This document shows, piece by piece, positions 1 to 9,500 of a DNA stretch of 64,000 bases. The DNA is from Gammaproteobacteria bacterium (lineage in GTDB: Bacteria > Pseudomonadota > Gammaproteobacteria > Pseudomonadales > Cellvibrionaceae). Position 1 is the stretch's first letter; each line of letters starts with the position of its first letter. The stretch lies in assembly GCA_021151835.1 (NCBI GenBank), contig JAGKWO010000001.1, forward strand, positions 310,001 to 374,000. The letters are read 5' to 3'. Under the pieces are notes generated by a model. That model ran no database searches. It was not told where the DNA came from and saw only the letters and a program-made list of their open reading frames with translations. Made by a program: the position numbers and the translations under genes.

Positions 1-678
1 GTAGGTCAATTCAAGATAGGTTGCTTTATCCGGAGCTGCTTCAGGAGCAACAGTCCAGCGCCACATGTCTTCTTCCGCTTCAGCCCATGGGTTCTCCAGA
101 ACCTTGCCTTCGTAAGAAATGTGCAACAGGTTGGCATCCATTGAGTAAGGGGATTTTTTCTTCTTGGTGTAATCAACCGGAATATTGTGCTTTTCGCAGT
201 ATTCCATCAGGGTTTCGCGCGAGGTCAGGTCCCATTCGCGCCATGGAGCAATCACTTTGATCCCCGGCTTCAACGCATAAGCACCCAGCTCGAAACGCAC
301 CTGGTCATTACCTTTACCGGTAGCGCCGTGGGAAATTGCATCGGCGCCCACTTCGTTGGCGATTTCAATCAAACGCTTGGCGATCAATGGACGGGCAATT
401 GATGTACCCAACAGGTATTCGCCTTCATAAATGGTGTTCGCGCGGAACATCGGGAATACGAAATCGCGGACAAATTCTTCGCGCAGGTCATCGATATAAA
501 TTTGCTTCACACCCAGTGCCTGGGCTTTGGCGCGCGCGGGTTCTACTTCTTCGCCCTGACCTATGTCAGCGGTAAAGGTGATCACTTCACAGTTGTAGTT
601 TTCTTGCAGCCATTTAACGATCACGGAGGTGTCCAGGCCGCCGGAATAGGCCAGAACCACTTTCTTGATAGAAGACAT
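1..678 (-). CDS. argG: Argininosuccinate synthase, N-terminal part (runs off the window)
   Basis: Ligates citrulline and aspartate with ATP to give argininosuccinate, the penultimate step of arginine synthesis, in the cytosol. The visible 226 codons start MSSIKKVVLAYSGGLDTS, which holds the ATP pyrophosphatase P-loop SGGLDTS, and continue through the conserved stretch HGATGKGNDQVRFE. The C-terminal part, about 180 residues in this family, lies beyond base 1. The ATG at 676-678 is preceded on the minus strand by a purine-rich Shine-Dalgarno (GGGAGCCCCCCT). Identification is secure; completeness cannot be judged. Confidence 0.96.
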   Translation of the reverse strand, partial: MSSIKKVVLAYSGGLDTSVIVKWLQENYNCEVITFTADIGQGEEVEPARAKAQALGVKQIYIDDLREEFVRDFVFPMFRANTIYEGEYLLGTSIARPLIAKRLIEIANEVGADAISHGATGKGNDQVRFELGAYALKPGIKVIAPWREWDLTSRETLMEYCEKHNIPVDYTKKKKSPYSMDANLLHISYEGKVLENPWAEAEEDMWRWTVAPEAAPDKATYLELTY

Positions 679-857
679 AGGGGGGCTCCCACTAAAATTC
701 GTTGACGATCCACTTGGGGCAGGTGCTTATTCGGGCGCGGAATTGTACTCGCCCGCCGCCAAAATTCCCACACTTCTTGTAGCTAAATGCACGCTTTTAT
801 TGCAGTTAAACTGGCTTCCACCAGGCAAATGTAAATAGCTATCAACAGCCATCCCAT

Positions 858-884
858 AAAAAAAGCAGCTATACAGCTGCTTTT
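858..884 (-). terminator. Intrinsic terminator after the dCache receptor gene
   Basis: Inverted repeat GCAGCT/AGCTGC with loop ATAC, flanked by A7 on one side and T4 on the other. Read on the minus strand it ends in seven T. It lies 24 bases beyond the stop of the chemoreceptor gene, so it should end that transcript before argG. The rest of 679-907 is the argG upstream region; I saw no clear ARG box. Confidence 0.8.
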
Positions 885-907
885 CAACAATCGGAAAGAA
901 GTAACAA

Positions 908-2803
908 TTAAAGACGGAAACTGGACACTTTATCATTCAGGCCCAATGCCAGGTCCTGCAGGCTTTTTGCACGCATTTCACCTTGACTGGCATCAGCCGC
1001 GGCTTCATTCGCCACGCGCTGGATGGCCGTGATGTTACCCAACACTTCCTTCACAACATGGCTCTGCTCTTCCGCAGCAGTTGCAATCTGCACCGCCATC
1101 CCGCTGATAGCCCCCACGGCTGTATTAATTTTATCCAGCGATTGCGACGCATTATCGGCATTCTGCACGCTGCCACTCGCTAGATGGCTCCCCTCCTCCA
1201 TAATCGCTACGGCGTTTTGTGCAGTCGATTGCAACGCTGCAATCATCGCCTGGATTTCTTCAGTGCTGGCATGTGTACGCTGGGACAGTACCCGCACCTC
1301 ATCCGCAACCACCGCAAACCCCCTGCCCTGCTCACCGGCTCGCGCCGCTTCAATTGCCGCATTGAGCGCGAGCAAATTTGTCTGCTCTGCAATACCTTTA
1401 ATGGTGGCAAGGATGCCGCTGATATTTTGCGCGTTGTTGTTCAGTGTGGAAATAACCGTTCCGGCCTGGTCAACTTTCTTTGCCAGCACCACGATGGAGT
1501 CGCGGGTTTTATCCACCTGATGCTTACCCGCTTCCGCGCTGCTCACTGATTCGCGCACCGAGTCCGCAGTATGTTCTGCATGATGGGCGATCTCATGGGT
1601 AGCATTGGTCATTTCATTCATGGCCTGTGCAACCATACCAATTTGCTGTTGCTGCTCCTGTAATTCACGTACCGATTTCACCGCCGAATCCGCCATGGCT
1701 CGCGCATTATCTTGCAGATCATTCGCTTGCGCCCGAATATGACGGACCAGATCATTCATATGATCGACAAATGAATTGAAATTTTCCGCCAGCAAACCCA
1801 CTTCATCGTTGGATGTTATTGACAAACGCCGTGACAAATCCCCGCCGCCGGAGGCAATTTGCGAGAGCGATTCAGACACATTGTGTAACGGCTGCAACAA
1901 CACACCATTAAGCCAATTAAGGGCGAGAATTGTAGCAACGAGCAATACCAGGATTGCTGCCAATTGCCCCAGCAGCGTGGACTGCACCGGCCCCACCAAT
2001 AAATCGCGCTCGGACAACATCACCAGGGTTAAATCTGTTTTGGGAATTGCGGAAGCAAAAACCTGCATGGATCTACCGTCAACCTGAATTAAATGCAGAT
2101 CGTCTTGCGTGCGTATCACTTGCTCAAGTTTGGCGGGGGTAAGGTCGGCAGAAATATCGACTAACGATTTGCTCAATAAATTTTTATCGGCGTGCGCAAA
2201 TACTTTACCGTTGCGCACGATAAACATATAACCGTTGCCCGGTAAATCAATATCGCGCAATTGCTGGACAATATCATCAATCACCACATCCACACCGAGA
2301 ATCGCTTTGATGCTGCCATCACCATCCAGCACAGCGCGCCCCAGCGACACCACATTTTTACCAGTGGCTGATGCCACTGACGGATTATCAATATAGGTTT
2401 GGCGCGGGTTCTTATTCGCGGCGATATACCATCCCCACACGCGCGGATCGTCATTGCCCGCCGCCATAACCAGATTATTAGCGTTATAGAGTTTGCCATC
2501 GGCAAAAGCGAGGAAGCTGTTGTCAACATCGGCCGAAATTTTCACCTGGGTTAAATGCGCGTTGTAATTTTCTTCAGTGGCACTGGCGGGAAAGCCTTCA
2601 AGCGCTTTGCCTTTTAGTGCAAACCAATCGCTCACGTATTTACTAAACGTTGCAGAAATACCGGCGATCTGGCGGTTAATGTTAACTTCCATCGCCTTCA
2701 TGGCCGAGGAATAGGAAAGATACGACACAGCGCAGCCGACTAATAAAAGCGAAACCGCAACCGACGCACTGATTTTTTTGCGTAGTGACCAACGAGTTGC
2801 CAT
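908..2803 (-). CDS. Methyl-accepting chemotaxis protein with periplasmic dCache sensor
   Basis: Transmembrane chemoreceptor of 631 aa. The N-terminal membrane segment (about residues 10-30) is followed by a periplasmic region of about 270 residues with dCache-type features (DVVIDDI and GNGYMFIVR blocks). Then come a second membrane segment (LAAILVLLVATILAL), a HAMP domain and an MCP signalling domain with the hairpin-tip sequence EQTNLLALNAAIEAARAGE. It signals through CheA/CheW; the ligand is unknown. I chose the ATG at 2801-2803 because GGAG lies 8-9 bases upstream; an in-frame extension to 2896 lacks a signal. It ends SSFRL with no CheR-tethering pentapeptide. It stands apart from the che run at 8.4-20.4 kb. 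Confidence 0.9.
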   Translation of the reverse strand: MATRWSLRKKISASVAVSLLLVGCAVSYLSYSSAMKAMEVNINRQIAGISATFSKYVSDWFALKGKALEGFPASATEENYNAHLTQVKISADVDNSFLAFADGKLYNANNLVMAAGNDDPRVWGWYIAANKNPRQTYIDNPSVASATGKNVVSLGRAVLDGDGSIKAILGVDVVIDDIVQQLRDIDLPGNGYMFIVRNGKVFAHADKNLLSKSLVDISADLTPAKLEQVIRTQDDLHLIQVDGRSMQVFASAIPKTDLTLVMLSERDLLVGPVQSTLLGQLAAILVLLVATILALNWLNGVLLQPLHNVSESLSQIASGGGDLSRRLSITSNDEVGLLAENFNSFVDHMNDLVRHIRAQANDLQDNARAMADSAVKSVRELQEQQQQIGMVAQAMNEMTNATHEIAHHAEHTADSVRESVSSAEAGKHQVDKTRDSIVVLAKKVDQAGTVISTLNNNAQNISGILATIKGIAEQTNLLALNAAIEAARAGEQGRGFAVVADEVRVLSQRTHASTEEIQAMIAALQSTAQNAVAIMEEGSHLASGSVQNADNASQSLDKINTAVGAISGMAVQIATAAEEQSHVVKEVLGNITAIQRVANEAAADASQGEMRAKSLQDLALGLNDKVSSFRL

Positions 2804-2935
2804 TGACTGGACTCCAGAGTAGTGGTTGACCTTGTACCGGCGAGTTATGGTTATGGTGCTATATGCTTTGGTCCCGCCGGGTTGATAACCATCCATGGAA
2901 CAGTGTTGTTATAAATTTATCTATTTAATGATGAG

Positions 2936-4399
2936 TTATTGCGTTTGTAACGCGTCGGCATAAGCCTGCAGGTTCCTGAGCAATAATTGTTGTTGCTCAC
3001 TAAGACTAGCATCGGCCGCAAGCTGCGCCAGTCGAGCATAAAACTCCGGGAGGGTGAGGCTGGATTGCGCCTCTTTGTTGGTCAGGCGCCATTGGCAAAA
3101 TGCTTTCCAGCGCGCTTGTTCGTCGGGAGTAAGGCTCGCGGGAAAATTACGCGCACGGTAGCGAAATAGGATTTCTGCCAAACGCGCATCGCGAAATTCA
3201 AACGAACCATTGGCCAGGGTCTCAGCATCCGCTTGTCGCACACGGTTTATTAACCGCTTATCCTGATCATCAAAAAAACCGCTATAAAGCATCTGCTCGG
3301 GATCGGTTTTTTCGGCAAAATTATTTTCGCGATAAAGTTGGAACAACGTCTGTTGCAATTGTTGTTGCTCGATCAAGGTCAAATTGCGCAGCCAATTCCA
3401 ATGTTGTTCACACAGCGATTTATCGATCTGCAACCGTTGTGCAGTTGCATCATCCAGCATGTTTGCCGGCAACAGCATCGGCGTTTTATTGAAATGAATT
3501 TCCTTCAACGACAAACGTTCGACGCCTTCGGGTAAATCTTCCGTGCGGGTATATAAACGCACGCGCAATTCGTCAACGGACAACGATAACAATGCGCCGG
3601 GGTCAGTCGCTAAATTAAATGCAATGACCGAATTTTTATTGGTGGGATGCATCGCCAGCGGCAACACCAGCGCCGCATTGCCATTTTCGGATGGAAAGCG
3701 CGATGAAATATGCAGCAGCGGTTTGTGATTATCAATATCAATCATGCTTGCGACAAAACGTTTATCACGCAATTTATACGCGTAATCATACAGTTTTGGC
3801 TGGCGGGTTTTGATCAGTTTGGCAACGGCGATAGTGGCGTAAACATCCGAGAGCGCATCGTGCGCTGCCGCATGAATCAAGCCATTTGCTTTAGTCAGCA
3901 TTTCCAATTTAAAACAGGGGCGACCATCGTCGTAATTGGGCCATTCAATTCCGTCAGGGCGCAGCGCGCGCGTCATGCGCACCATATCGATAATATCCCA
4001 GCGCGAATTACCGTTGCGCCACTCGCGCTCATAAGGATCGTAAAAATTGCGGTACAGCGTATAACGGGTTACTTCATCATCAAATCGAATAGAATTAAAC
4101 CCGACGCCGCAGGTGCCGGGGCGGGATAATTCAGCGTGAATGCGGGCGATAAACTGGTACTCCGGCAGCCCTTTTTCCTCCGCCACCCCGGGTAATAAAC
4201 CGGTGATTAAACAAGCTTCCGGTTTAGGCAATACATCGGGCGCGGGCTTGCAATAAATCATCAATGGCTCGCCGATAATATTCAGGTCTTCATCGGTGCG
4301 CACCCCGGCAAATTGCGAGGGGCGGTCTATCGCAGGCACTTCGCCCCAGGTTTCGTAGTCGTGCCAATAGAGTGTGTTTTGTTGTTCGCCCTTGGTCAT
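2936..4399 (-). CDS. sbcB: Exodeoxyribonuclease I
   Basis: 3'-5' single-strand DNA exonuclease used in recombination and mismatch repair. The protein is 487 aa, close to the family length. The N-terminal DEDD exonuclease motif YWHDYETWG supplies the first acidic pair, GFNSIRFDDE and HDALSDVYAT supply later DEDDh motifs, and the C-terminal half matches the SH3-like and helical extension of ExoI. The start at 4397-4399 (MTKGEQQ) places the catalytic motif near the N-terminus, as usual; an upstream in-frame ATG pair near 4435 would add 12 residues. Divergent from the carbonic anhydrase gene. Confidence 0.93.
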   Translation of the reverse strand: MTKGEQQNTLYWHDYETWGEVPAIDRPSQFAGVRTDEDLNIIGEPLMIYCKPAPDVLPKPEACLITGLLPGVAEEKGLPEYQFIARIHAELSRPGTCGVGFNSIRFDDEVTRYTLYRNFYDPYEREWRNGNSRWDIIDMVRMTRALRPDGIEWPNYDDGRPCFKLEMLTKANGLIHAAAHDALSDVYATIAVAKLIKTRQPKLYDYAYKLRDKRFVASMIDIDNHKPLLHISSRFPSENGNAALVLPLAMHPTNKNSVIAFNLATDPGALLSLSVDELRVRLYTRTEDLPEGVERLSLKEIHFNKTPMLLPANMLDDATAQRLQIDKSLCEQHWNWLRNLTLIEQQQLQQTLFQLYRENNFAEKTDPEQMLYSGFFDDQDKRLINRVRQADAETLANGSFEFRDARLAEILFRYRARNFPASLTPDEQARWKAFCQWRLTNKEAQSSLTLPEFYARLAQLAADASLSEQQQLLLRNLQAYADALQTQ

Positions 4400-4561
4400 T
4401 GTTATATCCACCACTAGAAAATAATTCGCCATCACTGCTGGAACAAAAGCTGCAATGTAACACCCATGGGGCGCTTTCCCCTATACTGCCGACCCAAATC
4501 GAGTTAAACCTGAAGAAAGCGACCCCAACAACATTCGTTACAAGAGAGATTGGAGCCTGCC

Positions 4562-5191
4562 ATGAGCGATCTAGAGAGTCTGTTTGCCGCCAACCTGAAA
4601 TGGGCTGAAGACATCAAACGGGAAGACCCCGAGTTTTTTTCCACCCTGGCCAAACAACAAGCCCCCGAATATTTATGGATCGGCTGTTCCGACAGCCGCG
4701 TACCAGCCAACCAGATTCTCAATCTGGCACCAGGCGAGATTTTTGTGCACCGCAATGTGGCAAACGTAGTAATCCATACCGACCTGAATTGCATGACGGT
4801 ATTGAATTACGCGGTAGAGTTTTTAAAAGTGAAGCATGTGATGGTCACCGGTCACTACGGTTGCGGCGGTGTACGAGCGGCACTGGAAAATCGCAAATTG
4901 GGGTTGATTGATTATTGGCTGCGCAATATCCGCGATGTGTATTACAACAACAAAGAAGTTGTCGATCAATTGACTGATATGGATGAGCGCGTCAATCGCT
5001 TGTGTGAACTCAATGTAATCCAGCAAGTGGATAATATTTCGCGCAGCAACATCGTGCAAAATGCATGGTCGCGCGGGCAGGAATTAACCATCCATGGCTG
5101 GATTTACGATATCCATGACGGCATCCTGCACAAGCTGACACCGCCAATCGACTCCATTGAACAAATCCCCGAACAATATCGCCTTTACTAA
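4562..5191 (+). CDS. can: Beta-class carbonic anhydrase
   Basis: Interconverts CO2 and bicarbonate in the cytosol. At 209 aa it has the usual size of the Can type. Zinc ligands are visible in WIGCSDSRVPA (Cys, with the Asp-Arg dyad) and in GHYGCGGVRAA (His and Cys). The ATG at 4562 has GGAG six bases upstream, so it is preferred over the in-frame TTG at 4550. It is divergent from sbcB and convergent with phhB, whose stop lies 9 bases beyond its own; no operon partner is evident. Confidence 0.95.
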   Translation: MSDLESLFAANLKWAEDIKREDPEFFSTLAKQQAPEYLWIGCSDSRVPANQILNLAPGEIFVHRNVANVVIHTDLNCMTVLNYAVEFLKVKHVMVTGHYGCGGVRAALENRKLGLIDYWLRNIRDVYYNNKEVVDQLTDMDERVNRLCELNVIQQVDNISRSNIVQNAWSRGQELTIHGWIYDIHDGILHKLTPPIDSIEQIPEQYRLY

Positions 5192-5199
5192 GCGGTTGG

Positions 5200-5559
5200 T
5201 TAGCCTTTCAAATCTGCTGCAAACCGGGCATTAAACAACTGCCCGGTTTTTGCGGCCATAATCGTGTCATTTTCGTGCAAACCTTTGATTTTGTGCGTCC
5301 ACCAACTCACTTTTACTTTACCCCATTCGGTTAATAGCGCCGGGTGATGCCCGTACTCTTCCGCCAATGCACCCACAGCCTGGGTAAACGCCATCGCCTG
5401 CACAAAATTTTTGAACTGAAACGTTTGCGCTAATTGATTGACACCGCCAACCACCTCAATTGTCCAGCCAGGCAATTCATTCAAGGCGAGTTCCAGTTCT
5501 TGTTGGCTCAACAGCGGCGAATCGCCCCGGCACGCGCTACAGTTTTTTTCACTTAGCAT
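5200..5559 (-). CDS. phhB: Pterin-4a-carbinolamine dehydratase
   Basis: Recycles 4a-hydroxytetrahydrobiopterin formed by phenylalanine hydroxylase. The 119-aa protein carries the family signature in NFVQAMAFTQAVGALAEEYGHHP, with the paired His of the active site, and WWTHKIKGLHEND. The N-terminus has CSAC, seen in several proteobacterial members. The phenylalanine hydroxylase partner (phhA) is not next to it. The ATG has an AAGGAG-type site upstream (minus strand, 5565-5577). Confidence 0.93.
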   Translation of the reverse strand: MLSEKNCSACRGDSPLLSQQELELALNELPGWTIEVVGGVNQLAQTFQFKNFVQAMAFTQAVGALAEEYGHHPALLTEWGKVKVSWWTHKIKGLHENDTIMAAKTGQLFNARFAADLKG

Positions 5560-6104
5560 AAATTTTTACTCCTTCAGGGGATGGTGATTTTCACTGTGCA
5601 GATCACACAAGCGCAGTGTCAGGTGACATAGCAAACAACTCACACTCGCGCGCCTGATGCCGAAGAATAAAATCCAGGCAAATTGTGTTGCACAGTAATA
5701 CTAGCGCAGGTGCAATCGCTACCCGGCAGATTCTATATGCTGCCGGGCATCACTGGGAAGTAACCTTACCTGCGCCGCTTATTACGGGTTCGTTAAATTA
5801 ATGTGCGCGGAACGCTGTGCTAAGCGCAGCAATAAATAAAAAGTTCAGCGTCGGCAGTTTATTTCAACTTGCTGCGGCTCAATAACGAAACGACAGTGGA
5901 ACAAATCTCCCCTCGCGTAATTTGCTGTAACTGCAATACGCATCACCACCGGTTAGACTTTTAAACGACAGATCGGGCCGGGCGATATGAAGAAAGACCA
6001 ATATAGAAAGACCAAAAGCCTGTTCTATACTCAAAACAGTTTTATATCCTGCGCGGCACTTTCGTAGCCCGCACCCACCATTATCCATTCTACCGGGGCG
6101 CCCG
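5560..6104. other. Divergent intergenic region, 545 bases
   Basis: No gene seen. It holds an inverted repeat CCCGGCAG/CTGCCGGG with a 10-base loop (5722-5747) without a T-run. Just ahead of the 6105 gene the decamer AGAAAGACCA occurs twice, at 5991-6000 and 6005-6014, 12-17 bases before a plausible -10 TATACT (6026-6031). The repeats could be an activator site, but that is a guess. The minus-strand ORF at 5879-6151 has no start signal or recognisable content. Confidence 0.4.
5991..6031 (+). promoter_or_regulatory. Candidate promoter with direct repeat, upstream of the GAF/PAS protein
   Basis: Two copies of AGAAAGACCA start 14 bases apart and precede TATACT at 6026-6031. No good -35 is present at the expected spacing, which would fit an activated promoter. 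Inference only. Confidence 0.25.
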
Positions 6105-8375
6105 ATGCAAGAGTTACCGCAAGACCAGTTCGCGCCAAACGAACCCGCCAATGAATGGACACTTACCCAGGAACAGGTTAATTCGCTTTACCACAGTTTG
6201 CCGGTATCGCTGCTTTCATCAATTGTAATTGCGCTCATCCTCAGCTTGTCGCATTGGAAAATTATCGGGCAAGCAGAAATTATCCTGTGGAATTTATTAT
6301 TGGGCGGCACACTGCTCGCACGCCTGACGCTATGGATATTCTGGCAAAACACCTGGCAACTTTATTCCGCGCGCTTTTGGTTGTGGTGCTTCCGTATTGG
6401 AGTCTGGCTGACGGGCGCCGCCTGGGGCACCACCGCCCTGTTACTATTTGCCGATGACAATGCGATTTACCAGGCTTTACTTGCTTTCTCCCTCGCTGGC
6501 GTCGCTGCCGGCTCAATGACGTCGCTCAATGCCGATAAATATTCCTCGCTCGGATTTGTGATCCTGGCGATATCCCCCCTCAGTGTGTTTATTTTTTTAG
6601 AAGAGGGACCAACAGCAATAGCAATGTCGAGTATGACGTTGTTATTTATTTTCTTTGTGATTGCCAGCAGCACGCGCACGCGCCGCAATATAGAAGAGCA
6701 AATCCAGAAGAACCAGCATTTGCTGAAGCTCACCACTGAACTTAACTACAAACAGCAGCTGGAAAAAATTATTAACAATGCCCAATCAATTTTTATCAGC
6801 GAAAACGATATTAAATCTGCCCTGCAAAATTTACTCTGGGAAACATTACCGGCGTGTGGCAGCGAATTGGGTTTTATCGGCTTGGTCGACCGGGATGCCA
6901 ACGGAAAACCGTTTATGCGCGCACTGGTATTTGGCAGTACGCAAAGGGATAACCGCAGCCTGGAAAATTTTCGCACTACCAGCCTTCCGGAAAATGGTGA
7001 GTATCGCAACCTGAATAATTTATTTGGTACGATCATGCACTCGGATCGCCCTGTGATCAGCGCCAATCTCGCACGCGACATGCGTGCAGGTCCTCTGCCC
7101 GAAGGGCACCCGAAGATCAATAATTTTATGGGCATTCCGATTTTTAGCGGGCGTGAACAAATTGCAATCCTTGGCCTGGCCAACTCACCCACACCCTATC
7201 AGCCAGATGACGCCACCAAACTGGAACCCATCCTGAAAACCATCGCCCAGTTTGTGCAAACCATGAACCATGAACAACGCCATGCCCAGGACCGCGCGGC
7301 ACTGGAAGCCAGCACCCAACACACGCAAACTATTTTGAATGATATTGCCGACGGCATTATCACCATCGATAAACGCGGCCTGATCCAATCGTTCAACCAT
7401 GCAGCGGAAACAATTTTTGGTTATCGCGCCCGGCAGATCATAGGCAAAAATATTAGCGAATTAATGCCCGAGCCTTACCAATCCATGCACGAGGAATATA
7501 TCCGCAGCCATCTGTTAACGGGTAAAAAAAATATCCTGGGTATTGGACGGGAAGTGGTTGGCTTACGCCGCAATGGCAACCAGTTTCCAATGGATTTAAT
7601 GGTATCGCGCGTATTCCAGAATGGCGACCCGGTATTTATCGGGATTGTGCGCGACATTACCGATAAAAAACATGCCGATGAATTGCGCAACCAGTTTATT
7701 AACAGCGCCAGCAAGGAAATTCTCGGACCGCTCAACCTGATCGGCGAAGCCATATTGCGCTTGAAAAATAAAGAGCAACGTAACTTGCCCGATTCAATAA
7801 AGCATGTCGTGGATATTGCACACACCAACAGCCTGCGCCTGCAACAACTTATGCACGATTTGATAGAAATTCAAAACATATCAAAAAATGATACCGGTTT
7901 TCACTTTGAAACAACGCCTGCACTATCACTGGTTGAGGAAGTGGTCAGGCGCAACAAAACCTTTGGTGATATTTATCAAAACAAAGCGTCTATTATCACC
8001 AGCACAGATGACCTGACTATCCGTATCGATATCACACGCTTTTACCAATCCTTTGCCCAACTGCTTCAATACGCTTTTAAAAACTCCCCACCAGACACTG
8101 AGCTTGCGATTCGTATTAGCGAAGAGCGAAGCAGGGTTAATATCAGTATTCATTTCAATAATCGCAGTATGTCCGAAGAGCAACGCAAAAATCTCTGCGA
8201 GCACTTTGGCAGCGCCACTGAAAGCAGTAGCCGGGATAAAATAGAATTGGGTGATTTGGGAATTGCGATTGCAAAGGAAATTATCGAGAAAATGCACGGA
8301 AAAGTTCATGTCGAAAACAACGAGGAATTTTGCTACTTCCAGGTGGATTTTCCGCGCGCCGTTAACCAGTTTTAA
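6105..8375 (+). CDS. Membrane GAF-PAS signalling protein with degenerate histidine-kinase core
   Basis: 756 aa. About five or six membrane helices occupy residues 30-185, then a coiled coil, a GAF domain (about 225-390), a PAS domain (about 405-515; FNHAAETIFGYRA) and a region aligned with HisKA/HATPase. In the H-box region, where sensor kinases read S-H-E-x-R-T-P-L, this protein has SASKEILGPL, so the phospho-acceptor His is Lys537. The N-box is QLLQYAFKNSP and lacks the Mg-binding Asn. No DxGxG motif is seen, and the G2 region reads LGDLGIAIAKEI. I infer a pseudokinase that senses or scaffolds rather than phosphorylates. It converges on cheB, 19 bases away. Confidence 0.8.
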   Translation: MQELPQDQFAPNEPANEWTLTQEQVNSLYHSLPVSLLSSIVIALILSLSHWKIIGQAEIILWNLLLGGTLLARLTLWIFWQNTWQLYSARFWLWCFRIGVWLTGAAWGTTALLLFADDNAIYQALLAFSLAGVAAGSMTSLNADKYSSLGFVILAISPLSVFIFLEEGPTAIAMSSMTLLFIFFVIASSTRTRRNIEEQIQKNQHLLKLTTELNYKQQLEKIINNAQSIFISENDIKSALQNLLWETLPACGSELGFIGLVDRDANGKPFMRALVFGSTQRDNRSLENFRTTSLPENGEYRNLNNLFGTIMHSDRPVISANLARDMRAGPLPEGHPKINNFMGIPIFSGREQIAILGLANSPTPYQPDDATKLEPILKTIAQFVQTMNHEQRHAQDRAALEASTQHTQTILNDIADGIITIDKRGLIQSFNHAAETIFGYRARQIIGKNISELMPEPYQSMHEEYIRSHLLTGKKNILGIGREVVGLRRNGNQFPMDLMVSRVFQNGDPVFIGIVRDITDKKHADELRNQFINSASKEILGPLNLIGEAILRLKNKEQRNLPDSIKHVVDIAHTNSLRLQQLMHDLIEIQNISKNDTGFHFETTPALSLVEEVVRRNKTFGDIYQNKASIITSTDDLTIRIDITRFYQSFAQLLQYAFKNSPPDTELAIRISEERSRVNISIHFNNRSMSEEQRKNLCEHFGSATESSSRDKIELGDLGIAIAKEIIEKMHGKVHVENNEEFCYFQVDFPRAVNQF

Positions 8376-8394
8376 CGGCGATAACTAACTACCA

Positions 8395-9462
8395 TTACAA
8401 CCGATTACCGCTGCCTAGCGCTTTTATTTTATCCAGCAAGACCTGGCCCATTTTTTCCAACGAAACGGTTTGATCAACACCACCCAGCGCGACCGCCTCC
8501 TTGGGCATGCCATAAACCACGCAACTGGCTTCATCCTGTGCGATGGTATAACCGCCCTGGTTGCGAATGGCGAGCATACCTTTGGCACCATCTTTTCCCA
8601 TGCCGGTGAGCAATACACCGATGACATTTTTGCCGCCGATTTGTGCTACCGACTCCATCATAATATCCACAGCGGGACGGTGACGATGAACCGGATCGGC
8701 ATCCGAAAGTTTTACCCGATAATCTGCACCGGAGCGAACAACAACCAGATGATGTCCGCCCGGTGCCAAAAAGGCATGCCCGGGTAAAATGCGTTCACCG
8801 CCTTTTGCTTCGACTACATGCAAGCGAGTATTTTTATTTAACCGCTCAGCAAAAGTACGGGTAAAACCCGGGGGCATATGTTGTGTCATTACGATACCAG
8901 GAACCGCCGCCGGTAACTGCACCAACAAATCCTTAATCGCTTCGGTCCCTCCTGTTGAAGCACCTATTGCGATAATTTTTTCCGTGCCCTGCAAACCCGC
9001 CGATGTCGATAATTTTTGCTCGTTATTAAATTCCGGGCGATTTTTTTTCACTAACGGTTTTACTTTGACCGACGCAGCAGCACGAATTTTATCAACAATA
9101 ATTTCTGCGTATTCACGGATACCGCTAGTTACACCCAGTTTTGGCTTGGGAATAAAATCCAGTGCACCCAACTCCAATGCGCGCAAGGTCGCATCGGCTC
9201 CCTCTTCCGTCAGGGTGGAAATCATTACTACCGGCGTCGGGCGTGCGGCCATCAGTTTTTCCAAAAAGGCCAACCCATCCATGCGTGGCATTTCTATATC
9301 CAGGGTGATTACATCTGGCACAAATTGATTCACCATATCACGCGCCACATAAGCATCCGGAGCGGCACCCACCAAGGTCATATCCGGCGTGTCGCGAATG
9401 ATCTCTGCCAACAGGCTGCGCACCAAAGCAGAATCATCTACTACAAGAACCTTGATCGCCAT
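8395..9462 (-). CDS. cheB: Chemotaxis protein-glutamate methylesterase/deamidase CheB
   Basis: Removes methyl groups from receptor glutamates in adaptation. 355 aa: N-terminal receiver with VDDSALVRSLL and phospho-acceptor Asp in ITLDIEMPRMDG, a linker, then the methylesterase with catalytic Ser in IGASTGGTEAI, His in MTQHMPPGFTRTF and Asp in LLTGMGKDGAKGM. It is the last gene of the minus-strand chemosensory run, after cheR and cheD. ATG at 9460-9462 with GGAG upstream. Confidence 0.97.
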   Translation of the reverse strand: MAIKVLVVDDSALVRSLLAEIIRDTPDMTLVGAAPDAYVARDMVNQFVPDVITLDIEMPRMDGLAFLEKLMAARPTPVVMISTLTEEGADATLRALELGALDFIPKPKLGVTSGIREYAEIIVDKIRAAASVKVKPLVKKNRPEFNNEQKLSTSAGLQGTEKIIAIGASTGGTEAIKDLLVQLPAAVPGIVMTQHMPPGFTRTFAERLNKNTRLHVVEAKGGERILPGHAFLAPGGHHLVVVRSGADYRVKLSDADPVHRHRPAVDIMMESVAQIGGKNVIGVLLTGMGKDGAKGMLAIRNQGGYTIAQDEASCVVYGMPKEAVALGGVDQTVSLEKMGQVLLDKIKALGSGNRL

Positions 9463-9500
9463 AATGGGTAACTCCGTTCAAAAAAGCACACCGATACTGT

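Noticed and set aside
1..705. Plus-strand ORFs opposite argG
   Set aside because: Overlap a clear conserved gene on the other strand and show no protein-like content.
5879..6151. Minus-strand 90-codon ORF ahead of the GAF/PAS gene
   Set aside because: No ribosome-binding site, low-complexity Gly/Arg/Cys start and overlap with the start of a real gene.
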